From Lamellibrachia satsuma (Eukaryota > Annelida > Polychaeta > Sabellida > Siboglinidae), in contig BSQZ01000038.1 of the NCBI GenBank assembly GCA_033239005.1, positions 1,929,501 to 1,993,500 on the forward strand: a stretch of DNA of 64,000 nt. Reading direction: 5' to 3'. Below are positions 10,601 through 20,854 of the stretch, piece by piece. The notes beneath the pieces were generated by a model, which saw nothing but the letters and a program-made list of their open reading frames with translations, did no database searches and was not told the DNA's origin. The first letter of the stretch is position 1. Each line of letters begins with the position of its first letter. The position numbers and the translations under genes were made by a program.

Positions 10601-13600
10601 TTCGGAAGAGACAGTAAAACTGTTGGTCCGTTCTACATACCTGGTGTCTATGCCAGGGGAAGTAAAACATCCCAAGCAGGGAAACGGAAACCTGTGATGG
10701 ACTCACTAACTCTACAGAAGGACAATCTTAAATAAACACTCAGTGCAATATCCTAGGACTTTGCTGAGTAATTATCCAGATCCAGATGTGTGGATGTGTG
10801 CTGAATAAATCATTTTGTATTTCGTTCCACTTGCTGTCTTGGTGGGCATCTTTCTGGGAATGCTCAACGCCCATGCTCAAACTTCATAGAGCATTCCCAT
10901 GAAATGCCATTCATTACCCACCTGACCACTACCAATGAAAGTTAAGTTCCCGTAAGTGAGCCATGTAAATCTGAGGGAGTAATATTATTGGTTAACACAG
11001 CAACTGAAAGTTCCACATTTCAGTAGGTTGATCTGCCTGGGTTACTGATGTAGTCAGAAGCCCCTGGTGGTGAGGGTTGATCTGCCTGGATTACTGATGT
11101 AGTCAGAAGCCCCTGGTGGTGAGGGTTGATCTGCCTGGGTTACTGATGTAGTCAGAAGCCCCTGGTGGTGGGGGTAGATCTGCCTGGGTTACTGATGTAG
11201 TCAGAAGCCCCTGGTTGTGAAGGTTGATCTGCCTGGGTTACTGATGTAGTCAGAAGCCCCTGGTTGTGAAGGTTGATCTGCCTGGGTTACTGATGTAGTC
11301 AGAAGCCCCTGGTGGTGGGGGTAGATCTGCCTGGGTTACTGATGTAGTCAGAAGCCCCTGGTGGTGAGGGTTGATCTGCCTGGGTTACTGATGTAGTCAG
11401 AAGCCCCTGGTGGTGAGGGTTGATCTGCCTGGGTTACTGATGTAGTCAGAAGCCCCTGGTGGTGAGGGTTGATCTGCCTGGGTTACTGATGTAGTCAGAA
11501 GCCCCTGGTGGTGGGGGTAGATCTGCCTGGGTTACTGATGTAGTCAGAAACCCCTGGTGGTAGGGGTAGATCTGCCTGGGGTACTGATGTAGTCAGAAGC
11601 CCCTGGTTGTGAAGGTTGATCTGCCTGGGTTACTGATGTAGTCAGAAGCCCCTGGTGGTGGGGGTAGATCTGCCTGGGTTACTGATGTAGTCAGAAGCCC
11701 CTGGTGGTGAGGGTTGATCTGCCTGGGTTACTGATGTAGTCAGAAGCCCCTGGTGGTGGGGGTAGATCTGCCTGGGTTACTGATGTAGTCAGAAGCCCCT
11801 GGCAGCAAGGAGAGGCATCACCAATATAGGGTAGTTTCAGTAAAATATGGGATTTTAATGGAAATTACATTCAGTTATATAATAGTAGTTTACTGCCATT
11901 TGCATCATTGCTTGAGGGTCATATTCATAAAATATTTGTTGACATAATTGAAAATATTATTATTATGAGGCAGCGTTATTTGATTTAAATCATTGATTTA
12001 AATCACTAAAAAAAACATTGATTTATATTTTTTTAATCGCTGATTTATATGAATTTAACACAAATAATTCTTTACAAGCATCGGGATTAACAAAGTGTTG
12101 TGTGTTTGAGCTATTCCCTTTCTGAATGAAGTGAAGCCATACAAACTTGTCTTCCAGAGCAAGTATCTTTTCAAGTCAGAAGCCCTGAGTTAAAGTCCAC
12201 TTAGAGCTTGTGCTAGTTGTTACCAATTCAGTATGTTGACTCAAGTGAGACAGTCTGGGCTACAGACTAATACTGTACCAGTTTGCAGTCTGGTTAGAGA
12301 CCCTTAGAGTAGGCAGAGCCCTGGACAGGTGGTAATCCACTCTCTCAGCAAACAATAATTATCAGGGCTACAGCCACAAATACACAGCATGCTTTCATTT
12401 CCAAAACAGATTATGCAACTACAGGGAGTGAGGCTTTGTGGACATTGTCTAATGGGTGTATTCGTCCCAATGCGTGCCATAAACAATTTAAAATTGGATC
12501 TGGCGCTATATCAAATAAAATATATTATTATTATACATGTATTTTAAAATGATAGTTTTGTTGCTGTTGTAAATTAAACTGTGTTATAGTTATATAACTT
12601 TATATAAGCAAAAATCATGTACCCTGCGTTAATAGAAATACCCAAATTGATTTGAATAGAACACTTTTGAAAGAGTTTATAAATATAAATATCTATATAA
12701 ATGTCTATAGACCAGATTTTGAAAAAAATAAATAAAAATAAAAAACCTTATTTAAATTAAAAAAAAATTAAATCAAATTTTTTGTATTTAAAAAAATCAA
12801 AAATTTTTAAAACCCTGTCATGAAGTTTAACTGTGAACACAACCAGAGTAACAGCATATTTATGGTGTCAGGATAGAGTCTAGTGTCACACAAACTGAAA
12901 GCCAAGAAATAGTAAACTGTATTTCATTTAATAATTAGTAACTTGAGACTAGACCATAGACATAAATGGAACACACGTTAGTAAAAATATTAATTTATAA
13001 GGGGGTGATTAATGATGTAACTCTATGGACTAGACTGATGCCAGGAGGATGACACAACTTCAGTCAACTTCACTTATTAATTTATATGTTAATCCAGAAC
13101 AGACGTATGGTAGAACTAAGTAGTTTTTTAAAGCAACCAGCATATATTTACATTGTGTGTAGACAGCTTTGATCATCTTTTTGTTCTCAGAGTTGAAGTG
13201 GTTTAAACTAACATTGGAACTAGGGCTTTCTCGGTTGCCAACTAGCTTGAAGTCACCCCCCCCAGATCAGCAGGAAACAATAACATTTTGGTGTCAGCTA
13301 AAAATTTACCCTTTCAACCTCGCTTACAATTCTTATCTCTCTAGTGCTTGTCTAACCCTTTCGTTATAATGTGCCCCTAAACTTGGGTTTTCCAGGATTT
13401 AGGCATGCTAGAAGGTTTTGCATTGCATTTTAATATATCATAGTTGTTTTTACTACTTAATATGTTGTGAAATAATAGATATTAGTCTATTACTTTTCTG
13501 TTACATCCATAACTGGAAACTGTGAGTGTGTTTACCATATGCATGGCAACAGCCAGGAAGCTGTAAACAATGTACAAACAATGGCTAAGCTGTTATTCAA

Positions 13601-16600
13601 ACAACATGAAAGACTTGACTGATAAGTTGATGGCTTCAACACATAACTGCTCAATGAAACAATGAAGGATTAGCAAGCCAATTACTCCCCTGTTTTGTAT
13701 TGTGGGTGGCATGCTAGGGCTTCCACACATTCATAATGCACACAAGTGAAATAAAATGTTTATGTACTGATAAAATCTTTGTTATACACTGTAATTTCAT
13801 GATATCCAGGGGTGAAAACTAACCTATCTGTCCACCACCCCGATCAGGCTGGTCAGTGGCCAAACCTACCAACCCGACCAATATTCTACTGGCCCCAATA
13901 AAAAAGCTTGGACAAAAACATGATTGATGAGCAGTTCAGTTGCTCAGAATCAGAATTCATGTGTGATTCACTGAAACATTAATTATGGATGAAAATAGAA
14001 AAAGCGGTCTAAATACGATATGAGCTGTAAAAGCCACCGACTATATTGGCTGACAACTTATGCAGCCAGTCCAACTGCAAAAGTACCGGGCCGGTGAAAA
14101 AAGTAGCTTGCAGCCCTGATTATACACCATTATCTTTTCCAAATTTAAGTTTCCTTGTCTCCCATACATGCACTGACAAATAATTAATTATATATAATAT
14201 GATTAACCGAACATCAATATGGCATACTGTACTAATTAACCCAGCAAACACCAAAATGGGGATAGGCTGCACCTAGCTCTCCTCTTATGACCTGGAGGAG
14301 ACAGAAAGGATACTGCGAGCATGCTTCTCTTTCACTGGCGTCTCGTTCACGTTGATGGCCTTCACAATGCTGGCATTCTGCAACACACAAAACATGATCA
14401 AACAGATGCACTTGTCTGATTGGTCAATCGTATTATAATTGACGGTATGGGTCATGTTACTCCTCCTAGAGGCTTTGCATCTGGGGCGCCAAACTTTCAG
14501 GGGTTCATCTATGATCCCACAGTTGGGTCATCTCAGATAAAAATTTTTAGTTCACCTCCACTATTGCTCTTTCTACGAACAATCGAATTACTCTTTGTAG
14601 CTGTTACGTACAGCTGTCCGCAAGGCTATGCAAACAGTTACATACAGCTGTCCGCAAGGCTATGCAAACAGTTACGTACAGCTGTCCGCAAGGCTATGCA
14701 AACAGTTACGTACAGCTGTCCGCAAGGCTATGCAAACAGTTACGTACAGCTGTCCGCAAGGCTATGCAAACAGTTACGTACAGCTGTCCGCAAGGCTATG
14801 CAAACAGTTACGTACAGCTGTCCACAAGGCTATGCAAACAGTTACGTACAATTTTTGACAATGTCATGCATGTTTTCTTTGAATGTCCCAAGTTACGTAA
14901 TGTAAGGGCGAGGCAGTACAGTGTGTGAGGATGGAGGAAGTAGTAAGGAAATACAGAGGAGAGAGCAAGCAGGAGCAGCAGCGTGGAGGAGAGTGGAAGG
15001 CGTTATGTGGGACAGAAAACTGAAGAAACGACTATAAGGAAAAGTGTTGGAAGCCTGCGTGGTACCAGCCTGTGTATACGGGTTGGGAACACTGGCACTG
15101 ACAGAGAGACAGGAGGAGATACAGATAGTAGAAAACAACTGGGTCCGAAGAATATGCAAAGTAACCCAAGAAGATAGAAGGAAGATGTCAAAGGAATTGA
15201 GAGAAGAGATTGGCATGGAAAAACACCTAAAGATGAAAGTAGCGGGTGATATGGGCAGGATATGTGCAAAGAATGGGTGAAGACAGACTGTCAAAAAGAG
15301 CATAGAAAGCAGAAGAGGGTGGCAGAAGAAGAAGAGGAAGATCAGAGCTGCGATTGAAAAACTGTGTCAAACGAGATCTTGAAAGGGCAGGTACAAGCAG
15401 TAACAATGAAAGTGGAAGAAGCTACCAAGTGACTTGGACCCCACCCCGCAAGGGAGCAATGGGAAGAAGAAGATTATGTCACAATTTGGAGAGATATTAA
15501 CTGGCAGCACAAAGTACCAAGGCATAGACGGATATTTCTGCGATAATGTTGTGTATCCTGAAATTTGGTAAACACAAATTACCAAGTTATCCCTTCCGGA
15601 GGATGGACATTTTCTTATATAAAGTATACCAAAATGAATAGTTTGGGGCAAATCACAAATGGTGAATCTTATTACAGTTATCCAGGTGTGCTTTGCTCCA
15701 CAATAAATGGGTCATTGGAATTACAAAACTAATGTAGCAAGATTTGCCACATTATTGCTCACATGAACCAATGACACTTAAAATTGCAATAATTAGCTAT
15801 TTCACTTTTTTAGCTATTTAAAGTACTCATGCTATGACTGTTTCAAGCTGTTGAATTTGCTATAGGTAAAAAACTAAAATGAGTGTAACTGTGGTAGCGT
15901 GATGTTTCTGGTAAAATCTTTAAAAAAAACGGAAATCAATTTGGTTTGGCACATGTTGCATCATTTGATCGGGAGATTGCTCCAATCAAAGTGCCATCTC
16001 CTGAGATAAGTGCAGGTGCACTTTTCCTCCACAATACTGTATTTATCTGAGGTAAGTATATCATTCATAGTCATGCCCCGTAATTATGTCACAACAAAAG
16101 GATATTTGTTGGTTATGCAATACACATCAAATGCATCCGAATGATCACATTATTTATGTAAACATTCATACTGTATTTGAGATAAACAGACATTAATTGA
16201 GCTATTTGTCAACTATTTGGTTAGATAGTTGTGTAATTATTTGGGACAAGCTCAGTTTCAAATTAGCTGTTCCTAGCTGTGCACTTAACAGGTAGTTCAG
16301 AACATAGCCATTTATCAGGTGTGTAATTAAAAATTACAGGTAAAACCTAACTAATAATAATAAATTATTGCTAAATATAATTATTTTACCTTTAAAATTG
16401 GTTGCATTAATAAGCTTAAATGAACTTCAGCAAGGATAAAATATAGTTTAATTCTTAACGTTAAATTTACTTTAAAATGTCAGTTATCATAATCATCAAA
16501 TGATCTGCTTCTACCCAGCTGCTAGGTTTAAATTGTGACAATATGACAGCATGTTCTATGTTCAATGTTTGGTCCTGTCACCACACAATAAGTCATGATC

Positions 16601-18862
16601 TCTAATGACACAAGTTGTCATGTATAAAGGTGACACATTCCAGGTCACTTGTGTCAGGTTACAGTCCCACAGCTGGGTGTCATACCAGGTGATAATGTGA
16701 CAACATATATCCTGTCACACAGCTCACAATAAGGCCACCAGTGTCAACTGTCATGTTAATTGCAAGACCTACATTCCATTCATGAATGACAACTTGTAAT
16801 ATTTGTCAATGAATGTGCCTTGTGTCATTTATGAATACTAATCGTCTGTGTTGCAAAGTAGTTGGATGTTAATTGTAGATAATGGTTTATATATAGTTTA
16901 TGATCCTCTTCATATCTAAGTTGGTGCACAAGGTCACAAATAATGTACTAAATGTAGTAGAATCACAAGTGCTATAATCAAGTACAAAAAGCTAGGCTTT
17001 AAAGGTAAGTTCTTATATATAACATGGTGTCCAGTCCTTAGGAATTTAGAAAGTTCTTTTTATACCCCCGGCAGACCTGTTCATTCTACCACCAGCTCGA
17101 CTTCTCTGGGAAGCATTCAGCTATGCTGCAATTACTGCAGAAAAGTATACGTCATTGTATATATAGCCTGGCACTCATTAATAAAGTTGAATGAACTGGA
17201 GCAATTTGAAGTGAACAAAATTGTCATGTGAAGCTTCGAAATGGCTTCAAGAGAATTCATGGTTGGTTGTTTCAACTGAGAGTCTGATGCTACTGCACCC
17301 GGCCTGTGTCTACCACTGGGGCTGAATCCTGTGTCTACCACTGGGGCTGAATGGGTGTTGCTGAAAGAAGCCATGCTGTGTTCCACATTTATCACATACT
17401 GTACAATATCTATAACCTAAGTGGAACAGTTGCTGCCCATGCCTAGCAGGAAATTCCAGATAGTAGTGGGACCTATGAAGGAGTAAACACGACTCAGCAA
17501 CGTGTATGTTATATTTCTGCTTAATGTCATGGGTTTGAATTAATTAATTACTATCAAATAATAAAAAGGTATTAATGATGAAGTCATCAAAGCATTGGTA
17601 AAATATACGTGCACATGGTTTGTTTACATCTTGCAAATTCGGACCAATGATAATTATATATGGAAATTGTGTAACCTTGTATAAAAGACATGTACATAGT
17701 CATTGTGCAACTCTGAATAAAACAGGTCAATGTGTAACTTTAATGTTACTTTGTGTAAAAACAAATTGACAAATGTTGTGTAATTTTGTATAAAAATTTG
17801 GATATTGTGTAATTTGGCCTAAAAATGCAGGCACCAGTTGGACACTGTGTGACATTGTAAAACAACTTGCAATGGATACACAGCTTACATGTGAGTTAAA
17901 CTGAGTTTCATTAAATTATCATGATTTCAGCTAAATGCATCAGTGGCATATATAGGAGGGGCCATGGCCCCCTATGTCTGGATTTTGTTAATTTCCGTAT
18001 GTAACCTGTTGTGTATTAGAATTATAACATTTAATAACTGAAAACAAATAAATCATATTAATAAAACATCCTATCATCTATGACCCATCCAGCCATCCCT
18101 ATGAAAATGTGGGGATGAAATGTCCAGGAACTAAACTTTTGATGCCCAGGATTTCCACTTTCCAATTCATTCTTGGACTTGGAGCTTGTGCGTAATTTTG
18201 TGCTTATTTGAGAATTTAAAAAAAGGACAGGTTTAGAGCCACGGGAACTCCTTGATGCTTCTCACAACTGTGCCAGATGGGGGATGGTTTTTGCCAAGGC
18301 TCCTAGGCACACACCCCTACGGCCTACGTCAAGAGATATATGAGAGTGAAATTAACTGTCTCAATTCAGGGCACATGAGGCATAACTATGCAAGTGACCT
18401 ATATGGTGTTATTGATAGTTTATGTCGCGTCATGGAATTATATCGTGTCACGATAATCAGGTTTATGTCATTGTCAGTCTCATAGTCATAGACATATGTC
18501 ATAGACATATGTCATAGTCATAGACATAGTCATGATAGTGTGACAATTGACTGTGTCAAGTTTGGTCGCACTCCATTAGATAGAATACCGAATGTTGTAT
18601 ATTGTAGTGTTGCGCAGCAGAACGGTTTGTTTACCAGATCATCCTGACACATGCCTGTCAGATAATTGGCGTGGGAGCGACCCTTGAAGTCATGTCTAAT
18701 GCCGCCTGGCCCTGGGCTAGCAAGTGCCAGTGGCAGCGCAACACCGCAAGCGGACACGACCGAACAACAACAAACCTGATTCTTCTCGAAATTCTCCCGA
18801 TCAATCTGTACTTGTGTCTTTCCCCGATTGCCCCGAACCCTTGGGATGTGCACCGATGCCAT
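6632..18862 (-). CDS. HIP1R: HIP1/HIP1R-family endocytic adaptor, N-terminal part
   Basis: Coding exons 18776-18862, 14314-14377 and 6632-6774 join in consistent phases to give the first 98 residues: a short N-terminus, [13 protein letters not shown]-(5)-[17 protein letters not shown] and [18 protein letters not shown]. This is the start of the ANTH domain. In the family this domain binds phosphoinositides. The full proteins (about 1000 residues) add a coiled coil that binds clathrin light chain and a C-terminal talin-like actin-binding module, linking clathrin coats to actin at the plasma membrane. Those parts lie outside the window. Invertebrates usually have a single gene, so HIP1 versus HIP1R is not distinguished; the symbol marks the family. 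It is divergent from the gene at 19083. Confidence 0.85.
6866..6955. repeat. (GT)n and GCGTGC simple repeat
   Basis: A (GT)n run followed by cgtgcgtgcttgcgtgcatgc-type purine-pyrimidine alternation, a potential Z-DNA former. Confidence 0.9.
7476..7745. repeat. (GT)n and (GTGC)n simple repeat
   Basis: Long alternating GT and TGCG tracts including about 70 bp of pure (TGCG)n. Open frames on both strands (CVRA, THAR-type repeats) are by-products. Confidence 0.93.
7845..8515. repeat. Minisatellite, 23 bp unit x about 29
   Basis: The unit is gtgcatgcatgagtgagtagcaa with a few recurring variants (gcgtgc, gcctgc, gaatgag, agcgag, agtaag). Variants recur in the same order in two sub-blocks (about 7960-8160 and 8200-8420), which indicates a secondary duplication of roughly 230 bp. 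Because 23 is not a multiple of three and the unit has no stop on the minus strand, all three minus frames are open across the array. These are not genes. Confidence 0.95.
10372..10950 (+). repeat. Dispersed repeat (copy 2) split by a SINE
   Basis: Left part 10372-10478 and right part 10815-10950 together align to 5611-5900 (ggggtggtagtagtac, atttgtcagttttccca, then cttgctgtcttgg, tttctgggaatgctc, gcattcccatgaaat, cattaccca). The middle is absent from copy 1 and is the SINE at 10479-10800. This copy has only one hairpin unit where copy 1 has about 15. Confidence 0.6.
10479..10800 (+). mobile_element. tRNA-derived SINE
   Basis: The head resembles a tRNA with an A box (gtggtctaacggttagagc, about 10489-10508) and a good B box (ggttcgattcc, 10534-10544). 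The body follows: cgaagcttgggcaatttc, cctgtgtctttcgg, agagacagtaaaactgttgg, ggggaagtaaaacatccc. An A-rich end comes near ctgaataaatcatttt. The pol III boxes are spaced as in tRNA, but the anticodon arm does not fold well, so this is a SINE, not a tRNA gene. The exact 3' end and target duplication are uncertain. Confidence 0.7.
11027..11803. repeat. Minisatellite, 49 bp unit x about 16
   Basis: The unit runs gttgatctgcctgggttact, then gatgtagtcagaagcccctg and gtggtgagg. Variant ends (gggggta, ttgtgaag) recur in blocks. It is unrelated in sequence to the 49-bp array at 5 kb despite the equal unit length. Confidence 0.95.
11971..12817 (-). mobile_element. hAT-like non-autonomous element, family A (reverse copy)
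   Basis: Reverse-oriented relative of the elements at 45775-46578 and 58298-59142. The ends are cagcgttatttgatttaaat on the left and tttttaaaaccctg on the right. Flanking 8-mers ttatgagg and tcatgaag match at 6 of 8 positions, consistent with a degraded 8-bp hAT duplication. The middle keeps the ordered blocks taaagtccacttagagc, gagacagtctgggctac, caaacaataattatc and ataagcaaaaatcatgtac. A segment at about 12455-12595 is absent from the other copies. Confidence 0.7.
12455..12595 (+). mobile_element. SINE or LINE 3' fragment inside the hAT-like element
   Basis: The other family-A copies have no sequence here, so it is an insertion. It contains ggatctggcgctatatcaaa, taaaatatattattattat, a tail type (gcgctatat plus TTA repeats) also seen at the 3' end of the SINE at 3290. 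It is probably a 5'-truncated retroposon. Confidence 0.45.
13807..14118. mobile_element. Short hAT-like MITE
   Basis: It begins caggggtgaaaactaacct and ends gtagcttgcagccctg, giving inverted repeats of the CAGGG-TG type. Flanking 8-mers atgatatc and attataca match at only 5 of 8, so the duplication is weak or decayed. No open frame. It lies about 200 bp from HIP1 exon 2. Confidence 0.5.
14314..14377 (-). CDS. HIP1-family exon 2
   Basis: 64-nt exon with acceptor gtgtgttgcag and donor gctcgca|gtatcc on the minus strand. It starts in phase 0 after exon 1 and ends with one base that joins exon 3. It encodes [21 protein letters not shown], matching the KAIN-(5)-VKEKHAR block that precedes ILGTHH in HIP1 and HIP1R. 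No other product is plausible for this combination. Confidence 0.85.
14455..14900 (+). repeat. Dispersed repeat with an internal 34-bp tandem expansion
   Basis: The flanks (gcatctggggcgccaaactt, caggggttcatctatgatcc, tttctacgaacaatcgaatt, then acaatgtcatgcatgttttc, tgtcccaagttacgtaat) match the minus strand of 32390-32640. Between them the unit tacgtacagctgtccgcaag, gctatgcaaacagt (34 bp) is repeated seven times plus a partial copy from 14605 to about 14850; the 32-kb relative has about one and a half. The family is unclassified. Open frames across the array are artefacts. Confidence 0.8.
14915..15500 (+). pseudogene. LINE 3' coding remnant
   Basis: Translation gives the C-terminal end of a non-LTR retrotransposon reverse-transcriptase polyprotein. 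In order it shows a [21 protein letters not shown] segment, an in-frame stop, then [31 protein letters not shown] and [16 protein letters not shown]. After a frameshift come [20 protein letters not shown] and ERAG. The order ACVxPAxxYG, NNWVRRI, GRPxLRWxDCVKRDL is typical of RTE-like LINE tails, and a short (GAA)n-type 3' end is present. It is 5'-truncated, with at least one stop and one frameshift, and sits in HIP1 intron 1. Confidence 0.7.
15501..18775 (-). other. HIP1-family intron 1, right part
   Basis: Between the LINE remnant and exon 1 I see no coding exon. The area is AT-rich, with local oddities: a possible MITE start (cagtggcatatataggagg near 17940) and short gtcatagacatat repeats at about 18480-18535. 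The short open frames (17132-17395 minus, 18252-18485 plus) have no family features or splice context. Confidence 0.5.
18776..18862 (-). CDS. HIP1-family exon 1 with start codon
   Basis: 87-nt coding exon, 29 codons from ATG at 18862, ending cag|gtttgt in phase 0. The peptide starts [12 protein letters not shown] and ends DRENFEKNQ, matching the position of the E-x-F-(E/D)-K-(T/N)-Q block that ends the first coding exon in vertebrate HIP1 and HIP1R. The frame is open further upstream on the minus strand, but this ATG gives the family's usual N-terminal length. Confidence 0.8.
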
Positions 18863-19082
18863 AGCGTCAGTGAGCTTCAGGATACCATTATTCCATCGTA
18901 AAAAATGTTCAAGAACTTTTAATCGTCCACCCACTTCTAAACGACACACTACGATATTTTCTATTATGGGATATGCTCGGTGGTGCCGCCTTGCGGAAGC
19001 AGATGCCCGCCGCGCGCTGCATGACGGGATCGGGGATGGCGCAATTTTCAAAGAACACCTCGTCGTTTTGAAAGAAGAATCG
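18863..19082. promoter_or_regulatory. Bidirectional, CpG-rich promoter
   Basis: Only 220 bp separate the start codons of the minus-strand HIP1 gene and the plus-strand PIMREG-like gene, so both promoters and 5' leaders must lie here or overlap the first exons. The 18660-19430 area is rich in G+C and CpG compared with its AT-rich surroundings. Candidate sites are ggcgcaattttcaaa at 19040-19052 and tttgaa at 19067-19072, which resemble E2F/CDE and CHR cell-cycle elements, although the first CHR-like copy is in reverse orientation. No TATA box is obvious. Confidence 0.6.
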
Positions 19083-19388
19083 ATGGCGCCGCGACGTTCT
19101 GTTATCGAGGGACTCTCGTGGCGCAAACTGTCCACAGATGCGCGACAGGACTTGCAAAATAACAGTTGGATTCGGAGAGCTCGAAACTGGGGCAAGAGCA
19201 GATCCTTGGAGGCCGAAGATAGTCCGTTGACTGATAGAACGAACACGCCGCCGGAGTCGGAGATGAAGCCGCCGAAGAAGACGGCGTCAGCTGCCGCGGG
19301 CAAACGAGGGATGCGGAAGGTGGGCACGCTCACTAGGATGAAGTCGGTCATGGTGAAGCAGAAGGAAGCCTTTGGTACTCTCCGACAG
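19083..19388 (+). CDS. PIMREG-like exon 1
   Basis: 102 codons from ATG (MAPRRSVIEGLSWRKL) to cag|gtaaaa, phase 0. It is rich in Lys/Arg and Ser/Thr with several Ser-Pro/Thr-Pro sites and an AlaAla-Gly-Lys-Arg stretch. CpG content is high. The overlapping minus-strand frame 18530-19351 is a shadow, apart from the part that truly is HIP1 exon 1. Confidence 0.65.
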
Positions 19389-20781
19389 GTAAAATTAAAC
19401 GTTTTAAGGCGTCGTCGATATTCTACCGGGTGATGAGGAGTTTTAACATTATATGTTTTTTATAATCACTAAAAATCAGATGTAGATATTCATATTCATA
19501 ATGACCTTAATCAGTAATCGACATTATAATATTATTTTATAATTAATGGTCTGATATTTATTAATAAATTAAGATCTGATTAATAATATAGCAGATATAT
19601 GTGACCAGAGTAATACAATATAGGCATCACTAATTAAGTGTATACACATTTGGGCATTTTGTAGAATCCGTACCCACCTCAATGTCGCCGTTATAACATG
19701 CAATATCAAGAATATTTATAGTACAATTCGCCTATACTATAGTAACCTTGCACAATGCCTACTGAACAACGGAACATGAACAACATGTTTAATAATTTAC
19801 ATGTTCCGTAGACTACAAGTGTGTGGGAATCTATGATTGGTTCATTGGAACTGCCACAGGTATCAATTCCCAACAGCCCAACATTCCTCAGTATAATTAA
19901 CCCCACCCTGGGGCGTGGGCCAGCCACTGTCAGTAGGCATGCCTATATCAAGGTGCCTTCCTGAACCTGTCACTGGCATCACCCAGCTGGGGGTGAGTCC
20001 TCATGTCATGGTCCTGTAGCAAAGCTGATGTGTCACGCACAATCCCATCTTGTACTCGGACGGTATGACACGCCACCTGGTGTATGTAATTGTATTTTTT
20101 TCTGCATTATGTGAACTTGTTAAACATTTTCTCTGCATTTTTTTTATTAAACTGTCAGAGATGCTGGCATATTCAAATTAAATCATAGGACTTTGTAAAT
20201 CAAATATAATACTTTACAGTAAATAATAGGACAGTACCTCAGTACCTGAACATATATACATGTGATTCAATGCAACATAAACCTTTTAGAAATAAACCGA
20301 ACATGGCTTCTTGCAGGCAGCCATAAATAACTCTGCCAGAACAATGAGTGGTCAATTACAATTTACACAACTGACCAGTGGTAGTATGAGTTGGCCTTTG
20401 ATGCTATCTACCTGGACAGGTAGGCAGTGGCCAGGCAGGGAATGGCCAATAGTGGACAGTGTCAATGACCTGTAGATGCCCTGTAGTGATGATTGCTCTG
20501 GGTGATGTGGGTAATTATCATAGTCTAGTGAAGTGACAGTTGATGACAAGTTCATTTAAACTTGTACTCATGCAAGTTGAGACATCACCTCTGACTGTGA
20601 CTCTAGAGGCTTTTACCAGCACTGACCTTGCCCTAAGGACTGGATATGCCAAGATTACCAAAAAAAAATTTTTTTATTGTGGTCATTCTGATTTCATTAA
20701 AAAAAATTTATTGAATTTTTTGTTTATGGAAGATAATTATGTAACAATATGCATATATAAATTTAAGAATGTCAAGTGTGT

Positions 20782-20854
<73 letters not shown>

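Larger units (their letters stand above)
6775..14313 (-). other. HIP1-family intron 2
   Basis: 7.5-kb intron between exons 2 and 3. It holds GT/GCGT simple repeats (6866-6955, 7476-7745), a 23-bp array (7845-8515), a SINE inserted in a dispersed repeat (10372-10950), a 49-bp array (11027-11803), a hAT-like element (11971-12817) and a MITE (13807-14118). The block 8530-10370 has only weak short repeats (a ttggttataacagacag-like motif near 9265-9370), and 12830-13800 shows nothing I can name. No additional exon was recognised. Confidence 0.6.

Noticed and set aside
13799..14126. Exact hAT target duplication for the 13.8-kb MITE
   Set aside because: The flanking 8-mers agree at only 5 of 8 positions, so I kept the element on its inverted ends alone and did not claim a duplication.
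14893..15303. Minus-strand frames of 136 and 88 residues
   Set aside because: They are antisense to the LINE remnant at 14915-15500.
18530..19351. 273-residue minus-strand frame
   Set aside because: Most of it is antisense to PIMREG-like exon 1. Only the 87 nt at 18776-18862 are coding, as HIP1 exon 1, ending at a splice donor.
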